Positions 8,798 through 17,706 of a stretch of DNA of 64,000 bases are shown here, in pieces. The notes beneath the pieces are model-generated. The model was given only the letters and a program-made list of their open reading frames with translations, ran no database searches and was not told where the DNA came from. Every line of letters begins with the position of its first letter. Position 1 is the first letter of the stretch. Source of the stretch: Streptomyces roseochromogenus subsp. oscitans DS 12.976 (lineage in GTDB: Bacteria > Actinomycetota > Actinomycetes > Streptomycetales > Streptomycetaceae). The stretch spans positions 5,501,940-5,565,939 of the forward strand of contig NZ_CM002285.1 in the NCBI RefSeq assembly GCF_000497445.1, read 5' to 3'. The position numbers and the translations under genes were made by a program.

Positions 8798-9340
8798 ATG
8801 ACAAGAAGCGAGCGGCTCGCGGAGCAGTTGGACTGGCACTGGCGCAAGAACCTGCGGCCACGGCTGGACGGTCTTACCGACGACGAGTACCTCTGGGAGC
8901 CGGTGCGCGGCTGCTGGAGCATCCGCCCACGTGGCACGTCGGCCGCACCGATGTCGGCAGGTTCGGGGGAATGGACGATGGACTCCGCGTCCCCTGCCCC
9001 GGTGCCGGCGCCGGTGACCACCATTGCCTGGCGGCTGGCGCACATCATCGTCTCGTGCCTGGGCTATCGGGTCGGATGGCACTTCGGCGGCCAAGACGTC
9101 GACTCCCAGACATTCGCCTACGCGGGGACCGCTGACGAGGCACTAAAACAGCTCGATGAGATGTATGGGAGATGGAACGCGGGGGTCCGCGAGCTCTCGG
9201 ACGCTGACCTGGAGAATCCGCCCACGGTGGGTCCCGAGCGGTTTCCCCTGGAGGGCATCGTCCTGCACGTCAACAGGGAGCTGATCCATCACGGCGCCGA
9301 GATTTCCCTGCTGCGCGACCTCTACCGCTGGCAGGACTGA
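8798..9340 (+). CDS. DinB-like (DinB_2 superfamily) protein
   Basis: The 180-residue protein fits the DinB/YfiT four-helix metal-binding fold: an N-terminal LAEQLDWHWRKNLRPRLDGL, the EYLWEPV.GCWSIRP segment with His/Asp-type ligand region, TTIAWRLAHIIVSCLGYR with the first metal His, and the C-terminal VLHVNRELIHHGAEISLLRDLY helix with the other His ligands. Family members are often thiol-dependent S-transferases, in actinomycetes with mycothiol; the substrate cannot be predicted. The start is ATG with only six bases to TAGTGT, so translation is probably leaderless. Confidence 0.8.
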   Translation: MTRSERLAEQLDWHWRKNLRPRLDGLTDDEYLWEPVRGCWSIRPRGTSAAPMSAGSGEWTMDSASPAPVPAPVTTIAWRLAHIIVSCLGYRVGWHFGGQDVDSQTFAYAGTADEALKQLDEMYGRWNAGVRELSDADLENPPTVGPERFPLEGIVLHVNRELIHHGAEISLLRDLYRWQD

Positions 9341-9469
9341 GCCGTACCGCACCGAATATGACTTTTCGGTAACCGGCGATCGAGCTTCGGTAGCTTACGT
9401 GGACTCCATGACGCTCCGTGACTGCTGCCGCCGAGAGGCCTCACGATCTTTAATCGCCCTTCTACCTGC

Positions 9470-9748
9470 TTGTTCGAAGATGGCGAAGCTTCAGTGATCG
9501 GCTACATCGCGGCAAGGGACACGATCCACACCCCTGTACTGATCGTCGTGACCTCCGTTGGGCTGCGACTGAGGTTCTCCAACGAACCCAAGACCTGGCT
9601 GCCGTTCGACCACGCTCTCACGGGGTCAGGCTGGGGCGCCCCGAATTCGTGCCCTCGTGCAGCGCGTGTGTCCCGCTGCTGCTCGCCGATCCGCCCGCTC
9701 CTTGGCTCGGCGTCGCGATCGAGCACTTTCGGCGCACCGTGGAGTAGC
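9470..9748 (+). pseudogene. Possible frameshifted small hypothetical gene
   Basis: From a TTG at 9470 one frame encodes a plausible globular segment (GYIAARDTIHTPVLIVVTS, NEPKTWLPFDHAL). Near 9640 the better coding pattern moves to another frame (EFVPSCSACVPLLLADPPAPW, IEHFRRTVE) that stops at 9748. I read this as one small gene with a frameshift, but two unrelated chance ORFs cannot be excluded. No family recognised. Confidence 0.3.
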
Positions 9749-9833
9749 GGTCAACATCGGCACGGGGCCCGAGCTTTGCGGACATCCTCACCATCACCAG
9801 ATCAGTAGCCCGGTTAAAAGGCTCAGTTGAGAC

Positions 9834-11240
9834 TCAGTCACCTCCGGTGCTGTTCTTCAGATAGTTGTTGATCTCTGTCAGGCGCTGCCACGCTGCTGGG
9901 TCGGTGCCGTCGCCGATCGTGTAGTGGACGGCGGGGCGGCGGGCCGGGCCGAGTTGGAGAGGTGCGGCACTGGGCAGGGCGCTGCTGGCGTGGTCGAGTC
10001 CCAGTTCTGCGACGGCGTCGGGGCCGAGCGTGAGGGAGAGCGGAATCGGCGGCGGTTCGTGGTGTGCGGGCACGGTCAGGTCGGCTCTCGCTGCTCGTAG
10101 CTGGGTGACCATGGTGGCCAGGCGGTGTTCGGTCGCGAGCGACTCGGCCAGCTCGGGCAGCGAGCTCGTCGGTGGGTCCTCGCCTACGGTGTAGCCGAGG
10201 GCGAGGGTGATGTGCTCTTCGACGCCGGCGGGGGTGTGGAGCATGCGCATGGTGGCGATCGCTGCGTGGTCGGGGGCGCCGACGGCGATCAGCCAGGTGG
10301 GCTGGGACTGGCGGGCGCGCGTTCTGGCCAGGTCGGTCAGCTGCCTTGGCGACCAGGGCACGTTGACCGGCTCGGCGGTGGACCAACCGGTGGGTGGTGC
10401 CCCAGTGAGGACCTGCCAGGTGTGTTCCAGCGCGCCGCCGAGGACGAGGCGCTCGTCCGCGGGATGGATGGTGCGGAAGGACAGCAACAGCTGCTGTTCG
10501 CCACTGGGGTTGGGCGGTGGTCGGAAGGCGTCTGCGATCTGAGGGGCGTTGTCGCCGGCGGGGGTGAAGTGTCCGTCGTGCCAGTGCAGTACGGCTCCGG
10601 TGAGGCCGTCGTAGTAGCCAGCTTCGGGATCGCGTACGACCCAGCGTGCGGGCATGCCGTCCAGCACGGTTCGGGCGGGCAAGGTGAGCCGGGAGCCGGG
10701 TGGGGTGATGATGTGCAGGTCGCGTCCGGTTTGCAGGGTCGTGCGTACGACATCGGTCAGCCACGTCGTGGCAGCAACGAACGGGCGGTCCTGAATGACG
10801 ACCGCAGCCTTGTCCGTGAACACGTCGACGCCCGAGGGGTCGGCGGCTGTCGTACCGGACGGGGGGATGGTCACGACGCTGGTGTGAGCGGCCTCTCGCG
10901 GCCAGGTGGTGCCGCCGAGCACGGTCGCCAGTCGGCCGGCGACAGATCCGGCCAGGCGTCCGGCCTCTGCGATCCCGGTGGTCGCCCTTGTCTCCGTCCA
11001 CCACACCGGTCCGTCTGTCCGGGCGGCCGGTCCGAGCAGTCGCTCCGTCTCACCCGGCACCTGGAGGTATCGGGGGGCCTCGACCGACACCAGGACCTGC
11101 CCCTCGTCCGTGCACAGTTGCGCGACGGCTCCGCCACTGGCCGAACTCACGCGCAGGTTGGGGCCGCCGGCGTGCAGAGCGGCCAGGAGGGTTTTGACGT
11201 CCGGCATTTGTGGGGTGAGGGCGATGGCATCGCGGGTCAT
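9834..11240 (-). CDS. DUF6177-like protein of a type VII secretion-associated locus
   Basis: The 468-residue soluble protein starts at the ATG 11238-11240 (MTRDAIALTPQMPDV). The pattern TPQMPDVKTLLAAL, VVWWTETRATTGIAEAGR, GVDVFTDKAAVVIQDRPFVAATTWL and IPLSLTLGPDAVAELG matches my memory of DUF6177, a Streptomyces family found beside type VII toxins and DUF6507 genes. Biochemical role is unknown. It sits downstream of the Imm49 and toxin genes on the same strand, with a 99-base gap. Confidence 0.55.
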   Translation of the reverse strand: MTRDAIALTPQMPDVKTLLAALHAGGPNLRVSSASGGAVAQLCTDEGQVLVSVEAPRYLQVPGETERLLGPAARTDGPVWWTETRATTGIAEAGRLAGSVAGRLATVLGGTTWPREAAHTSVVTIPPSGTTAADPSGVDVFTDKAAVVIQDRPFVAATTWLTDVVRTTLQTGRDLHIITPPGSRLTLPARTVLDGMPARWVVRDPEAGYYDGLTGAVLHWHDGHFTPAGDNAPQIADAFRPPPNPSGEQQLLLSFRTIHPADERLVLGGALEHTWQVLTGAPPTGWSTAEPVNVPWSPRQLTDLARTRARQSQPTWLIAVGAPDHAAIATMRMLHTPAGVEEHITLALGYTVGEDPPTSSLPELAESLATEHRLATMVTQLRAARADLTVPAHHEPPPIPLSLTLGPDAVAELGLDHASSALPSAAPLQLGPARRPAVHYTIGDGTDPAAWQRLTEINNYLKNSTGGD

Positions 11241-11339
11241 GAGCTGCTTTCTGAGGCACTGGAAACGCATGGCTTGTCCGAGTCGAAGCGTCAGCCACAG
11301 GGGGAGGCGGGCAGTGTCACACGGCGGTGTCCAATCGGC

Positions 11340-12200
11340 TCACGTCTCGAACTCGTTGAGCCAGCTGCCCGTCAACAGGTGCTTGGGCAGATACTCCGAT
11401 TCGACCTCGATCGGGAAACCCGCGTCACGGGCGAGGCAGGCGACGGCCAGGGGGCCGAGAGCGACGAGCCCGGAGCTGCTGCCGCTGCGTTCCTCGTTCT
11501 CGCTCCAGTACTCCTTGTGCCAGTGCAGGGCATCGGACAGCGCCTCGTTGAACTCCTCGTGCTGTCGGGCGACATATCGATGGAAGAGGTTGATCGGCGG
11601 ATACAGCACCTGTAGCAGGAGTTCCTGGTCGGGCACGCGCAGGGAGTCCGGAGCTGTACCGTCCATCGCTGCGGTCAGCAGCTCACCGAGGTCGCCGCCC
11701 TGCCGCCACGCCACCTGCAGGGCTTCGACCCAGGCGTAGACGTAGTCGTCGAACACCGCACCCGAGGCTCGCAACAGGGACAGGGACACGTGGATGAGCT
11801 GGGTCATACGTTCCTGTTCGCGGCAGATGACCGCGAGCCAGAACGCGGTGAGCCAGTTCCCCGCGTCGGTGTAGTGCTGTGGACCGGTGGCCTGGATGGT
11901 GCGCAGCTTGTCGGCAATCCGGCACGGCACCGTCTCCCCGGTGGCGGTGGCCGCGATGAACAGGGCCGAACCCACCTGCATGGCCGCGACCCACGCCTCC
12001 CAGGTCGGCAGCTGAGCGGCCCTGGGATCGGCGGCACAGTGGGTGTGCGCCGCGAGCAGCGACGTACCCAGCGCCATGTTGAAACCGTCCGGGGACCGCT
12101 CAAGGCCGTCGATCCTCCGACAGGCGCTCCTGTCGAGCTTCTCCGCACGGTTTTCGGCGCCCTCGACAGGGAATACGTGCCGCGGTACGTAAACCGCCAC
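11340..12200 (-). CDS. Immunity protein 49 family (Imm49)
   Basis: This 286-residue soluble helical protein closely follows the Imm49 pattern: an N-terminal VARHEVP-like strand region, PTWEAWVAAMQVGSALFIAA, TGPQHYTDAGNWLTAFWLAVICRE, SLSLLRASGAVFDDYVYAW, LYPPINLFHRY and LHWHKEYWSENEERSGSSSGLVALGPLAVACLA. Imm49 proteins protect the producer against cognate polymorphic toxins. It may serve the toxin at 12763-14976, but another small candidate lies nearer to that gene, so it could instead be an orphan immunity gene. Start is GTG at 12200. Confidence 0.85.
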   Translation of the reverse strand: MAVYVPRHVFPVEGAENRAEKLDRSACRRIDGLERSPDGFNMALGTSLLAAHTHCAADPRAAQLPTWEAWVAAMQVGSALFIAATATGETVPCRIADKLRTIQATGPQHYTDAGNWLTAFWLAVICREQERMTQLIHVSLSLLRASGAVFDDYVYAWVEALQVAWRQGGDLGELLTAAMDGTAPDSLRVPDQELLLQVLYPPINLFHRYVARQHEEFNEALSDALHWHKEYWSENEERSGSSSGLVALGPLAVACLARDAGFPIEVESEYLPKHLLTGSWLNEFET

Positions 12201-12282
12201 CTCTATGTCCCGTTGCCGATGCTGAAGCTAACTAGGATTTGGTCCGGCTCCTTCAGCCGTCCTGCAGATTTCTGGGCCGTGC

Positions 12283-12735
12283 TCATTCCTCGTCGGCCTG
12301 TGATGACAGGTTCAAGGTGAGTTCTGCGCTGGCCAGCATCCGCACAATTTCGATCGGGCGGTTGGCGAATTCCTTCGCCACGACATCGATGGGGTCGACC
12401 CGACGAGTCTGCCCGTCGAGTCCGACTACCTCGATGACATAGCGGAACCCGGCGGCCCCCGCGGGATCGTCCACAACGGTCCAGTGCGCTCCATATTTCT
12501 GGATGAGGAAGTCTGCGACGTAGGACGCAAGGTCCAAGTGTAGAGTGATCCAGTCGGATTCCTCGAATTCGCTCAGAGGGGCGCGGGACACGTAATCATC
12601 CAAGGCCGGAATGACACTCATGGGGTCGCTGGTATACATTTCGGGCGGCACCCCGAGCATATCCGCAACTTCAATGGCGTTCCGGCGCCTCTCCTCACTC
12701 CAGCCTTGGAGGTCGGGTTCATTTGCGTTTACCAC
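12283..12735 (-). CDS. Candidate immunity protein for the adjacent toxin
   Basis: Acidic soluble protein of 150 residues, starting at GTG 12735 with AAAGGAAC upstream, 27 bases after the toxin stop. It has a helical N-terminus (SEERRRNAIEVADMLGV) and a beta-rich C-terminal half (GAHWTVVDDPAGAAGFRYVIEVVG). I recognise no family. Position directly downstream of a toxin tip, acidity, small size and lower GC than its neighbours are the usual marks of a cognate immunity gene, so the role is inference from context. Confidence 0.55.
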   Translation of the reverse strand: MVNANEPDLQGWSEERRRNAIEVADMLGVPPEMYTSDPMSVIPALDDYVSRAPLSEFEESDWITLHLDLASYVADFLIQKYGAHWTVVDDPAGAAGFRYVIEVVGLDGQTRRVDPIDVVAKEFANRPIEIVRMLASAELTLNLSSQADEE

Positions 12736-12762
12736 GCTGTGTTCCTTTCGTGGGATTCAGAG

Positions 12763-14976
12763 CTACTTGGGGGCCGGGCCGTACTCGATGAAGATGATAC
12801 GAGCCTGTATGAGGTAGTCCCTCAGCGCCTGTGACGGAGGCGCATGCAGGAAGAGCCAGCGTGGATCGAATCTGGGGTTCAGGCGTCTTAGTGTCAGGTC
12901 CTTGTTGATTTGCTCAATGATGCCCTCATTCAGGGGAACTTCGCCCCTCACCGGGCGGGTGCTGCCATCCTTAAGTTTAATCGTTCTCCATCCAAGATAA
13001 TGCTTTACCTCCACAGCCAGAGTACGGCCGCCCGGCATATCCACCGGGACATCCACATTGCGGCCACCAGGCGCCTCCACAGGGTAGTAAGGGTGGTCGT
13101 GGGTGGGTACGCGATAGTGCCGCTCCGGTGCACCGCCCGCAACCTTGCGAACGTAGTCCTCAGCGCCCTTGTACCGTTCCCGACTGTGGCGCATGCTCCG
13201 CATCTCACGCAGAGTTCTGTCAGCGGTACCCGGCGGGAGCGCACGGCGCGTGTAATCGGGTTCGCCGTCGGAGCCGCCGTGATGGTGCGCTTCGGACGAG
13301 TGGCTGCCCACATCGGCGGATGAATCATGCGTCTCCTGCGCATCCGCGGCATCGTGGTCGGCCGAGCCATGATCGGGTTCGGAACCGTGAGAGCCGTGCC
13401 CAGTCCCCGGGAAGCCGTGCCCGCCATTTCCGCCACCGGCTCCAGACCGTCCCAACGATTCTGTAGCGGCAGACCCGCTAGATGAGCCTTCGCGTGATGC
13501 CGAGTGACCGCTGGAGTGTCCGCGTGTCTGCTCCGATGGCTGCCCACTTGTATGGGCGGAGCCGGCGGCATGCTCCGCCCGGGCCCCGGTCCCGACCAAC
13601 TCGTGCGATCGGTTCGAGTGGGCGGAAGCATCCGTTGCGCCGCGTGATGAATCTGAGGGCAAGTGGCTCTGCGACGCCCCGCCATGGCCACGGTCGGCAG
13701 CGGCAGGCTCGTGCGGGGCCTCAGCAAGGTTTGGCGTGCCGTCGGCGTTGACAGGGATGAGCTGGCCATCCTTGCCCACCCGGTAGCGATCATTGAGGTC
13801 GAGTATCGCCTCCGGGAACTTCGCCGAAGGTAGCCGAAGACGGTCGCTGACGTTGGCCAGCACCTCCGAAACCTTCGGCAGATCAGAGACGGCTCTCGCC
13901 GCCCTCGCGGCGCCGGAGATCGGGTCCAGGACGTTACCGACCTTGGCCACAGTGCTGGCGGTCTCCGCCAACCTGCCCGCCTTGCTGAGTTTGCCGAGCT
14001 TGCCGAGTACCCCGCCGGCACCCCCGATCACGGTGAGGAGGTTGAAGGTGGTGACGGCGTGGGCGCGGGCCGGGTCCTCGTCCCACATGTCGTAGGCGAT
14101 GAACTGCTTGCCGAACTCCTTGGCGTACGCCTCGCTGCCGCGCTGCCAGTCCGAGAGGTGATCGCCCTGGCCGAGGGCGTCCATGCCGTAGGCGTACGCG
14201 CCGACGAAGGTCCGCCTGAGACCGTCCCACGTCTGGTGCTGTGCTTCGGAGCCGTTGATGCCCAGGATGTTGTCCTCGAAGACGCCCAGGCCGACGAACC
14301 CGCCCCAGATGCTGTCCTTGACGATGCCGTCCCAGGCCCAGCTCTTGATGCCGTGGCCCCACCAGTCCAGGCTCCAGCGTTCGTAGGTGCGCCCTTCCGG
14401 GCTGCCCCACGGCAGGTCCTTCGCGTTCTTGAGCATGGAGGCGCTCACGCCGTACATGTGGGCCCCGTGGCTGCCGTCGTCCACGACCCACGCGGGCCGG
14501 CACACCGCCGAGCCGATCGCGTCGATCTTGGTGGCGGCGTTGCGTTCGGCTTCCTGGAAGCCTTCGACCGCCGCCGCGACGCCGTCCATCAGCGCCTGGT
14601 GCTTGTCGACCTTGTCCTGGTCCTGGGTCCAGTCGTCGTTGCCCTGGACGCTGTTGACGAAGGCGATGGCGTCCAGGGCCAGCTGTTTCAGCTTGTCGGC
14701 GTGCGGCTTGGCCTCGAAAGCGAAGGTGTCCAGGGCATTGGCGAGGGACTCGATGTCAGCGGCCAAGTCGTCGGCCGTGTCCATCACCGGCTGCGTGGAG
14801 GACAGAAGCTGCTCGGCCTCCGGGGCCTTGTAGTACGCGGCTGTGGCCTGGAAGCGGGAATGCACGTTCTGCCCCGCGTCACGGATGCCGACAGCGCGCT
14901 TGCGCAGATCGGAGACAGCCTTGTCCAGTTTGGTGAAGTCACCTGTGTACTGCGGTATACCGCCCGGATCGATCAC
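12763..14976 (-). CDS. Type VII (LXG-like) polymorphic toxin with PD-(D/E)XK-like tip
   Basis: The start is GTG at 14974-14976 behind a run of G that acts as the ribosome binding site; 737 residues. Residues 1-180 are helical and WXG/LXG-like (GDFTKLDKAVSDLRKRA, FNSVQ-like segment at FVNSVQGNDDW). Residues 200-340 form a middle domain (YERWSLDWWGHGIKSW, VIGGAGGVLGKLGKL). Residues 440-590 are a Ser/Gly/His-rich linker. The last 130 residues hold VDVPVDM, AVEVKHY and EQINKDL, the Asp, Glu-x-Lys and downstream Gln order of restriction-endonuclease-fold nucleases. It is probably exported through a type VII system and cuts nucleic acid in competitors. The C-terminal call is from motif order only. 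Confidence 0.7.
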   Translation of the reverse strand: MIDPGGIPQYTGDFTKLDKAVSDLRKRAVGIRDAGQNVHSRFQATAAYYKAPEAEQLLSSTQPVMDTADDLAADIESLANALDTFAFEAKPHADKLKQLALDAIAFVNSVQGNDDWTQDQDKVDKHQALMDGVAAAVEGFQEAERNAATKIDAIGSAVCRPAWVVDDGSHGAHMYGVSASMLKNAKDLPWGSPEGRTYERWSLDWWGHGIKSWAWDGIVKDSIWGGFVGLGVFEDNILGINGSEAQHQTWDGLRRTFVGAYAYGMDALGQGDHLSDWQRGSEAYAKEFGKQFIAYDMWDEDPARAHAVTTFNLLTVIGGAGGVLGKLGKLSKAGRLAETASTVAKVGNVLDPISGAARAARAVSDLPKVSEVLANVSDRLRLPSAKFPEAILDLNDRYRVGKDGQLIPVNADGTPNLAEAPHEPAAADRGHGGASQSHLPSDSSRGATDASAHSNRSHELVGTGARAEHAAGSAHTSGQPSEQTRGHSSGHSASREGSSSGSAATESLGRSGAGGGNGGHGFPGTGHGSHGSEPDHGSADHDAADAQETHDSSADVGSHSSEAHHHGGSDGEPDYTRRALPPGTADRTLREMRSMRHSRERYKGAEDYVRKVAGGAPERHYRVPTHDHPYYPVEAPGGRNVDVPVDMPGGRTLAVEVKHYLGWRTIKLKDGSTRPVRGEVPLNEGIIEQINKDLTLRRLNPRFDPRWLFLHAPPSQALRDYLIQARIIFIEYGPAPK

Positions 14977-15382
14977 GCCGGCTACTTCCCCCCCCGTTGT
15001 GGTCCGCCGGCTGCTCCACGGCATGCAGCTCAGCCGGGGTGGGTGCCTTCGACGCCTCCCGCTGAGCCCGCGCGGCCATAGTCAGGTCACCCTCTACGTA
15101 CTCGGTGGTGGCCTTGACCGTCCCGTCCATGGTCTTCTTGATGCGGGCCGCGATGAACGTGATCTGGCCCTCGGTGTTGGACACGAAGTTCGCCACTGCC
15201 GCACTCACCGGCCCCTCGGGGGCCGTCCCGCAGTACGGACCGCTGATCGTGCCCGCGGACCAGGCCGCTTCCTGCACACTCGTCCCGTAGCCCTTGACGT
15301 CCTTTCCCAGATCATCGGCGGCAAGACCCACCAACGACAGAATGGACTCCACCCCGCTGGGAGTGATGTCCCAGCCCGTCAT
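14939..15382 (-). CDS. DUF6507 family, WXG100-like small protein
   Basis: The ATG at 15380-15382 (MTGWDITPSGVESIL) follows GTGGGGGTT; 147 residues. The helical pattern with GWDI.P.GV, KDVKGYGTSVQEAA, SAVANFVSNTEGQ and GDLTMAARAQREA matches DUF6507, the small partner encoded ahead of type VII toxins in Streptomyces. It may act as a chaperone or co-secreted partner. Its 3' end overlaps the toxin gene. It passes through a run of eight G (plus-strand C at 14988-14995), after which the last 16 residues look off-pattern; one G fewer would fuse it in frame to the toxin. Confidence 0.65.
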   Translation of the reverse strand: MTGWDITPSGVESILSLVGLAADDLGKDVKGYGTSVQEAAWSAGTISGPYCGTAPEGPVSAAVANFVSNTEGQITFIAARIKKTMDGTVKATTEYVEGDLTMAARAQREASKAPTPAELHAVEQPADHNGGGSSRRDRSGRYTAVHR

Positions 15383-15720
15383 GCCAACCCCCACGTTCTA
15401 CCCCGGCTGTACGCTTCTTCGGCTAGGGCCAGCATCACACACGACACTGACAACAGGATCTTCATCTCAGGCCGCCGGTTCTAGCGATGACGCACTTCAA
15501 GCCAAAGGCGTCCGAACTGCCCGCCCAGCACGGTCACCAAACCGGCTCCACGTCCATCACCGCCTGCTCCTGCACGGTGAGCGCCATGGCCCCGAGGGTG
15601 GTGGTGGCGCCGTCCGAAAACGAACTACGGCGTGCACGGCAAGGCCTCCTCCGGACGGCGTCGATCACCTCACCGTCGGGAGGAGGCCGGGGGCTTCTCA
15701 GACAACCCCAGCGTCTCGGT
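15383..15720. other. Boundary stretch between toxin locus and tail cluster
   Basis: These 338 bases hold no convincing gene in either direction. It is the left limit of the phage-derived cluster. No attachment-site repeat was noticed. Confidence 0.4.
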
Positions 15721-15936
15721 TCAGAGCCGCGTCGACAGAGGCGGTTCCTGGCGAAGGGCCTTGGCGGTCTTGCGGTCTTCCACACGCTGGACGGCCTCGC
15801 CGGTGCCGAGGACCGCGGCGACCAGGGCGAGGATGAGTCCGGTCGGCAGGTCCTGAATGTAGTAGGCGATCAGTGACAGTGCTGCGGCGGCGATCGCGTA
15901 CAGGCGAGTGCTGTGGGCGTAAATGAAGTCGATCAA
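15721..15936 (-). CDS. Putative holin
   Basis: The 71-residue protein lies five bases downstream of the endolysin gene. It has a short N-terminus, two hydrophobic segments (LYAIAAAALSLIAYYIQ and LILALVAAVLGTGEAV) and a charged C-terminal tail (RVEDRKTAKALRQE). Size, topology and position fit an actinophage holin, which opens the membrane to let the amidase reach the wall. Holins have little sequence identity, so the call rests on context. Confidence 0.65.
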   Translation of the reverse strand: MIDFIYAHSTRLYAIAAAALSLIAYYIQDLPTGLILALVAAVLGTGEAVQRVEDRKTAKALRQEPPLSTRL

Positions 15937-15941
15937 AGTGG

Positions 15942-16994
15942 TCAGTTCCCGTAAGCGAGTCGGTGCAGGAGATCCCAGCCGCGGCGGCCGATCACCGGGT
16001 CGTTGGGGCGGCCGGCGGTAAACAGGTTGTGCTTGCGGTTGAAGGCGGCCACGGCCTGCTGGGTCTGGGGGCCGTAGTTGTCGGCGAGCGGTACCGACGG
16101 GTCGAGCCAGCCGGTGTCCTTCAGCCCCTGCTGAAGGCCCTTCGCAGACGGTGACGAGCGGCCCGGAGCAAGACCGTCCGGAAACGGAGGCGGGGTGTAG
16201 CCGCCTCCGCTCACCTTCGAGGGGACGGTGAGCTTCTGCCCGGGTTTGATCACGTACGGGGCCTTGAGCTTGTTGGCCTGAGCGATCCGCTCCCAGCTGA
16301 CGCTGAACATCCTCCCGATGCCCGCGAGTGTGTCACCGTTCTTGACGACGTACGTCGAGCCGCCGCCCTTCCAGTCACCGTCCGAACTGCCGTCGGAGGG
16401 CTTGGACTTCAGGCGCGTGGCGACAAGCTCGCGCAGCCAGCCCATGGTGAAGCCCTTTGGATCAATCTTCCCGGGCTGCCACTCCAGGTGCCCGATCACG
16501 CTGGCCGCACTCCAACCGTGCGCACGGCACAGCGCCGCGGTAGCACGCTCGATCGCATCGAGCTGGGCGGGCGGCCACGGGTCGCTGCCGTTGCCGAGGT
16601 TCTCGCACTCGAAGCCGTAGAAGTGAGTGTTGCCATCCGTATCGGCTTCGCTCGCCTTCGGCAGCGCGCGCTCCGCGACAACGGCACGCAACACGTCGCC
16701 GTCACCACGGCCGGCGTGGTTGGCGCGGCCGTACCCGACCAAGTACACGGTGCCGTCCTTCGCGATCACACCGTGGCACAGCGGCCCCGGCAGACCTTCG
16801 TAGCCGCGCTCGCAGATGCTGACCGTGTTGGCCGTGCCCGAGGTCACGGTGTGGTGGATCATCACCCCGTTCACCGGACCCCAAGGCCCCTTGTGATTCC
16901 TGTTGTGGGTTCGCCACCCCGGCCGCTCCACCACACGCACGCCCTCGGCGCGCAGCGCGGTCACGAGACGGTCGGCACTGATAGGTGTCGCCAC
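15942..16994 (-). CDS. Phage endolysin: N-acetylmuramoyl-L-alanine amidase with LysM and PG-binding domains
   Basis: Residues 30-200 form an Amidase_2/PGRP domain: GVMIHHTVTSG with the first zinc His, THFYGFECENLG and SVIGHLEWQPGKIDPKGFT with the second ligand and the Lys/Asp region. Residues 213-257 are a LysM repeat (YVVKNGDTLAGIGRMF, KPGQKLTVPS). Residues 285-345 are a peptidoglycan-binding helix bundle (AKGLQQGLKDTG, YGPQTQQAVAAFNRKHNL). No signal peptide, so release needs the adjacent holin. It cuts the amide bond between muramic acid and the stem peptide. Full length and intact. Confidence 0.9.
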   Translation of the reverse strand: MATPISADRLVTALRAEGVRVVERPGWRTHNRNHKGPWGPVNGVMIHHTVTSGTANTVSICERGYEGLPGPLCHGVIAKDGTVYLVGYGRANHAGRGDGDVLRAVVAERALPKASEADTDGNTHFYGFECENLGNGSDPWPPAQLDAIERATAALCRAHGWSAASVIGHLEWQPGKIDPKGFTMGWLRELVATRLKSKPSDGSSDGDWKGGGSTYVVKNGDTLAGIGRMFSVSWERIAQANKLKAPYVIKPGQKLTVPSKVSGGGYTPPPFPDGLAPGRSSPSAKGLQQGLKDTGWLDPSVPLADNYGPQTQQAVAAFNRKHNLFTAGRPNDPVIGRRGWDLLHRLAYGN

Positions 16995-17054
16995 GTTCGG
17001 CGCTCACTGTTCTCCCCGCGCCCGAACTGAAACTCAACTGCCCCCATAACCCGG

Positions 17055-17414
17055 CTACGGGGCTGCGCCGCGCGACGCGAGCCACAGCTGCAGCGTCATC
17101 AACAGCAGCGGCGACACGAATGAACTGAGCACGAGCCGCCGCGTCGCCGCGGCCTGCGCCTGGTCCTCACGGCGCTGCTGCTCGGCACGCTCCGTCGCCT
17201 GATCATGTTCGTCGCGCAGCCCGGCAAGGCCGGCCTCGATCTGGCTGATGCGCTGATCGAATGCACGCTGGTCGGCCCGGTACACATCCTCGGTGACCAC
17301 GTGATCCAGGCGTGCGGCAAGCCGGGCGAGATCGCCGCGTAGGTCCTCGCGTAGTTGGGACACGGCGCGGTGCAGCTCCCACAGCGTGGGCTCAGCACTC
17401 GGCGGCACGGACAC
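17055..17414 (-). CDS. Small coiled-coil membrane protein of the lysis module
   Basis: The GTG at 17412-17414 with GGGAG six bases upstream gives 119 residues. The bulk is a predicted coiled coil (LHRAVSQLREDLRGDLARLAARLDHV, QISQIEAGLAGLRDEHDQA) ending in one membrane span (SSFVSPLLLMTLQLWL). Such proteins stand just upstream of endolysin genes in many actinophages, perhaps as a second holin-like or spanin-like factor. Role is inference. Confidence 0.6.
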   Translation of the reverse strand: MSVPPSAEPTLWELHRAVSQLREDLRGDLARLAARLDHVVTEDVYRADQRAFDQRISQIEAGLAGLRDEHDQATERAEQQRREDQAQAAATRRLVLSSFVSPLLLMTLQLWLASRGAAP

Positions 17415-17693
17415 CTGAACACTCCCGGCGGCCCCGTGCCCTGACACGATCCTACGGGTGCGAGAGGAGGACGCGCTCGCGGCCGATGACCTGCGCCCGG
17501 AGTGATTTCTGGATTGCGAATATCCCATCCCGCAGCAGAGACTGAAGATCATCCGCAACTCCGCTCCGAGGCAGCGATCACCGCACTCTCAGACTGGCTG
17601 CCTCGGCACCCGACCGCCACCCCGAGCGGGATGGATCCCGTCCAGGTTCCCGACCGGAAGCGATCATGTATAAGGGAGAAGCTCAAACGGGCT

Positions 17694-17706
17694 TATAGTC
17701 GTCCCT
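17694..17706 (+). promoter_or_regulatory. Leaderless-type promoter for lsr2
   Basis: TATAGT at 17694-17699 is a near-consensus -10 element ending seven bases before the ATG. No ribosome binding site precedes the start, so the transcript likely begins at the start codon. Confidence 0.6.

Noticed and set aside
10125..11615. 496-codon plus-strand ORF opposite the DUF6177-like gene
   Set aside because: Antisense shadow of a recognised family; low-complexity Gly/Arg composition.
15487..15876. Plus-strand ORF at the edge of the tail cluster
   Set aside because: Overlaps the holin gene, has no ribosome binding site and a Ser/Arg-rich composition.
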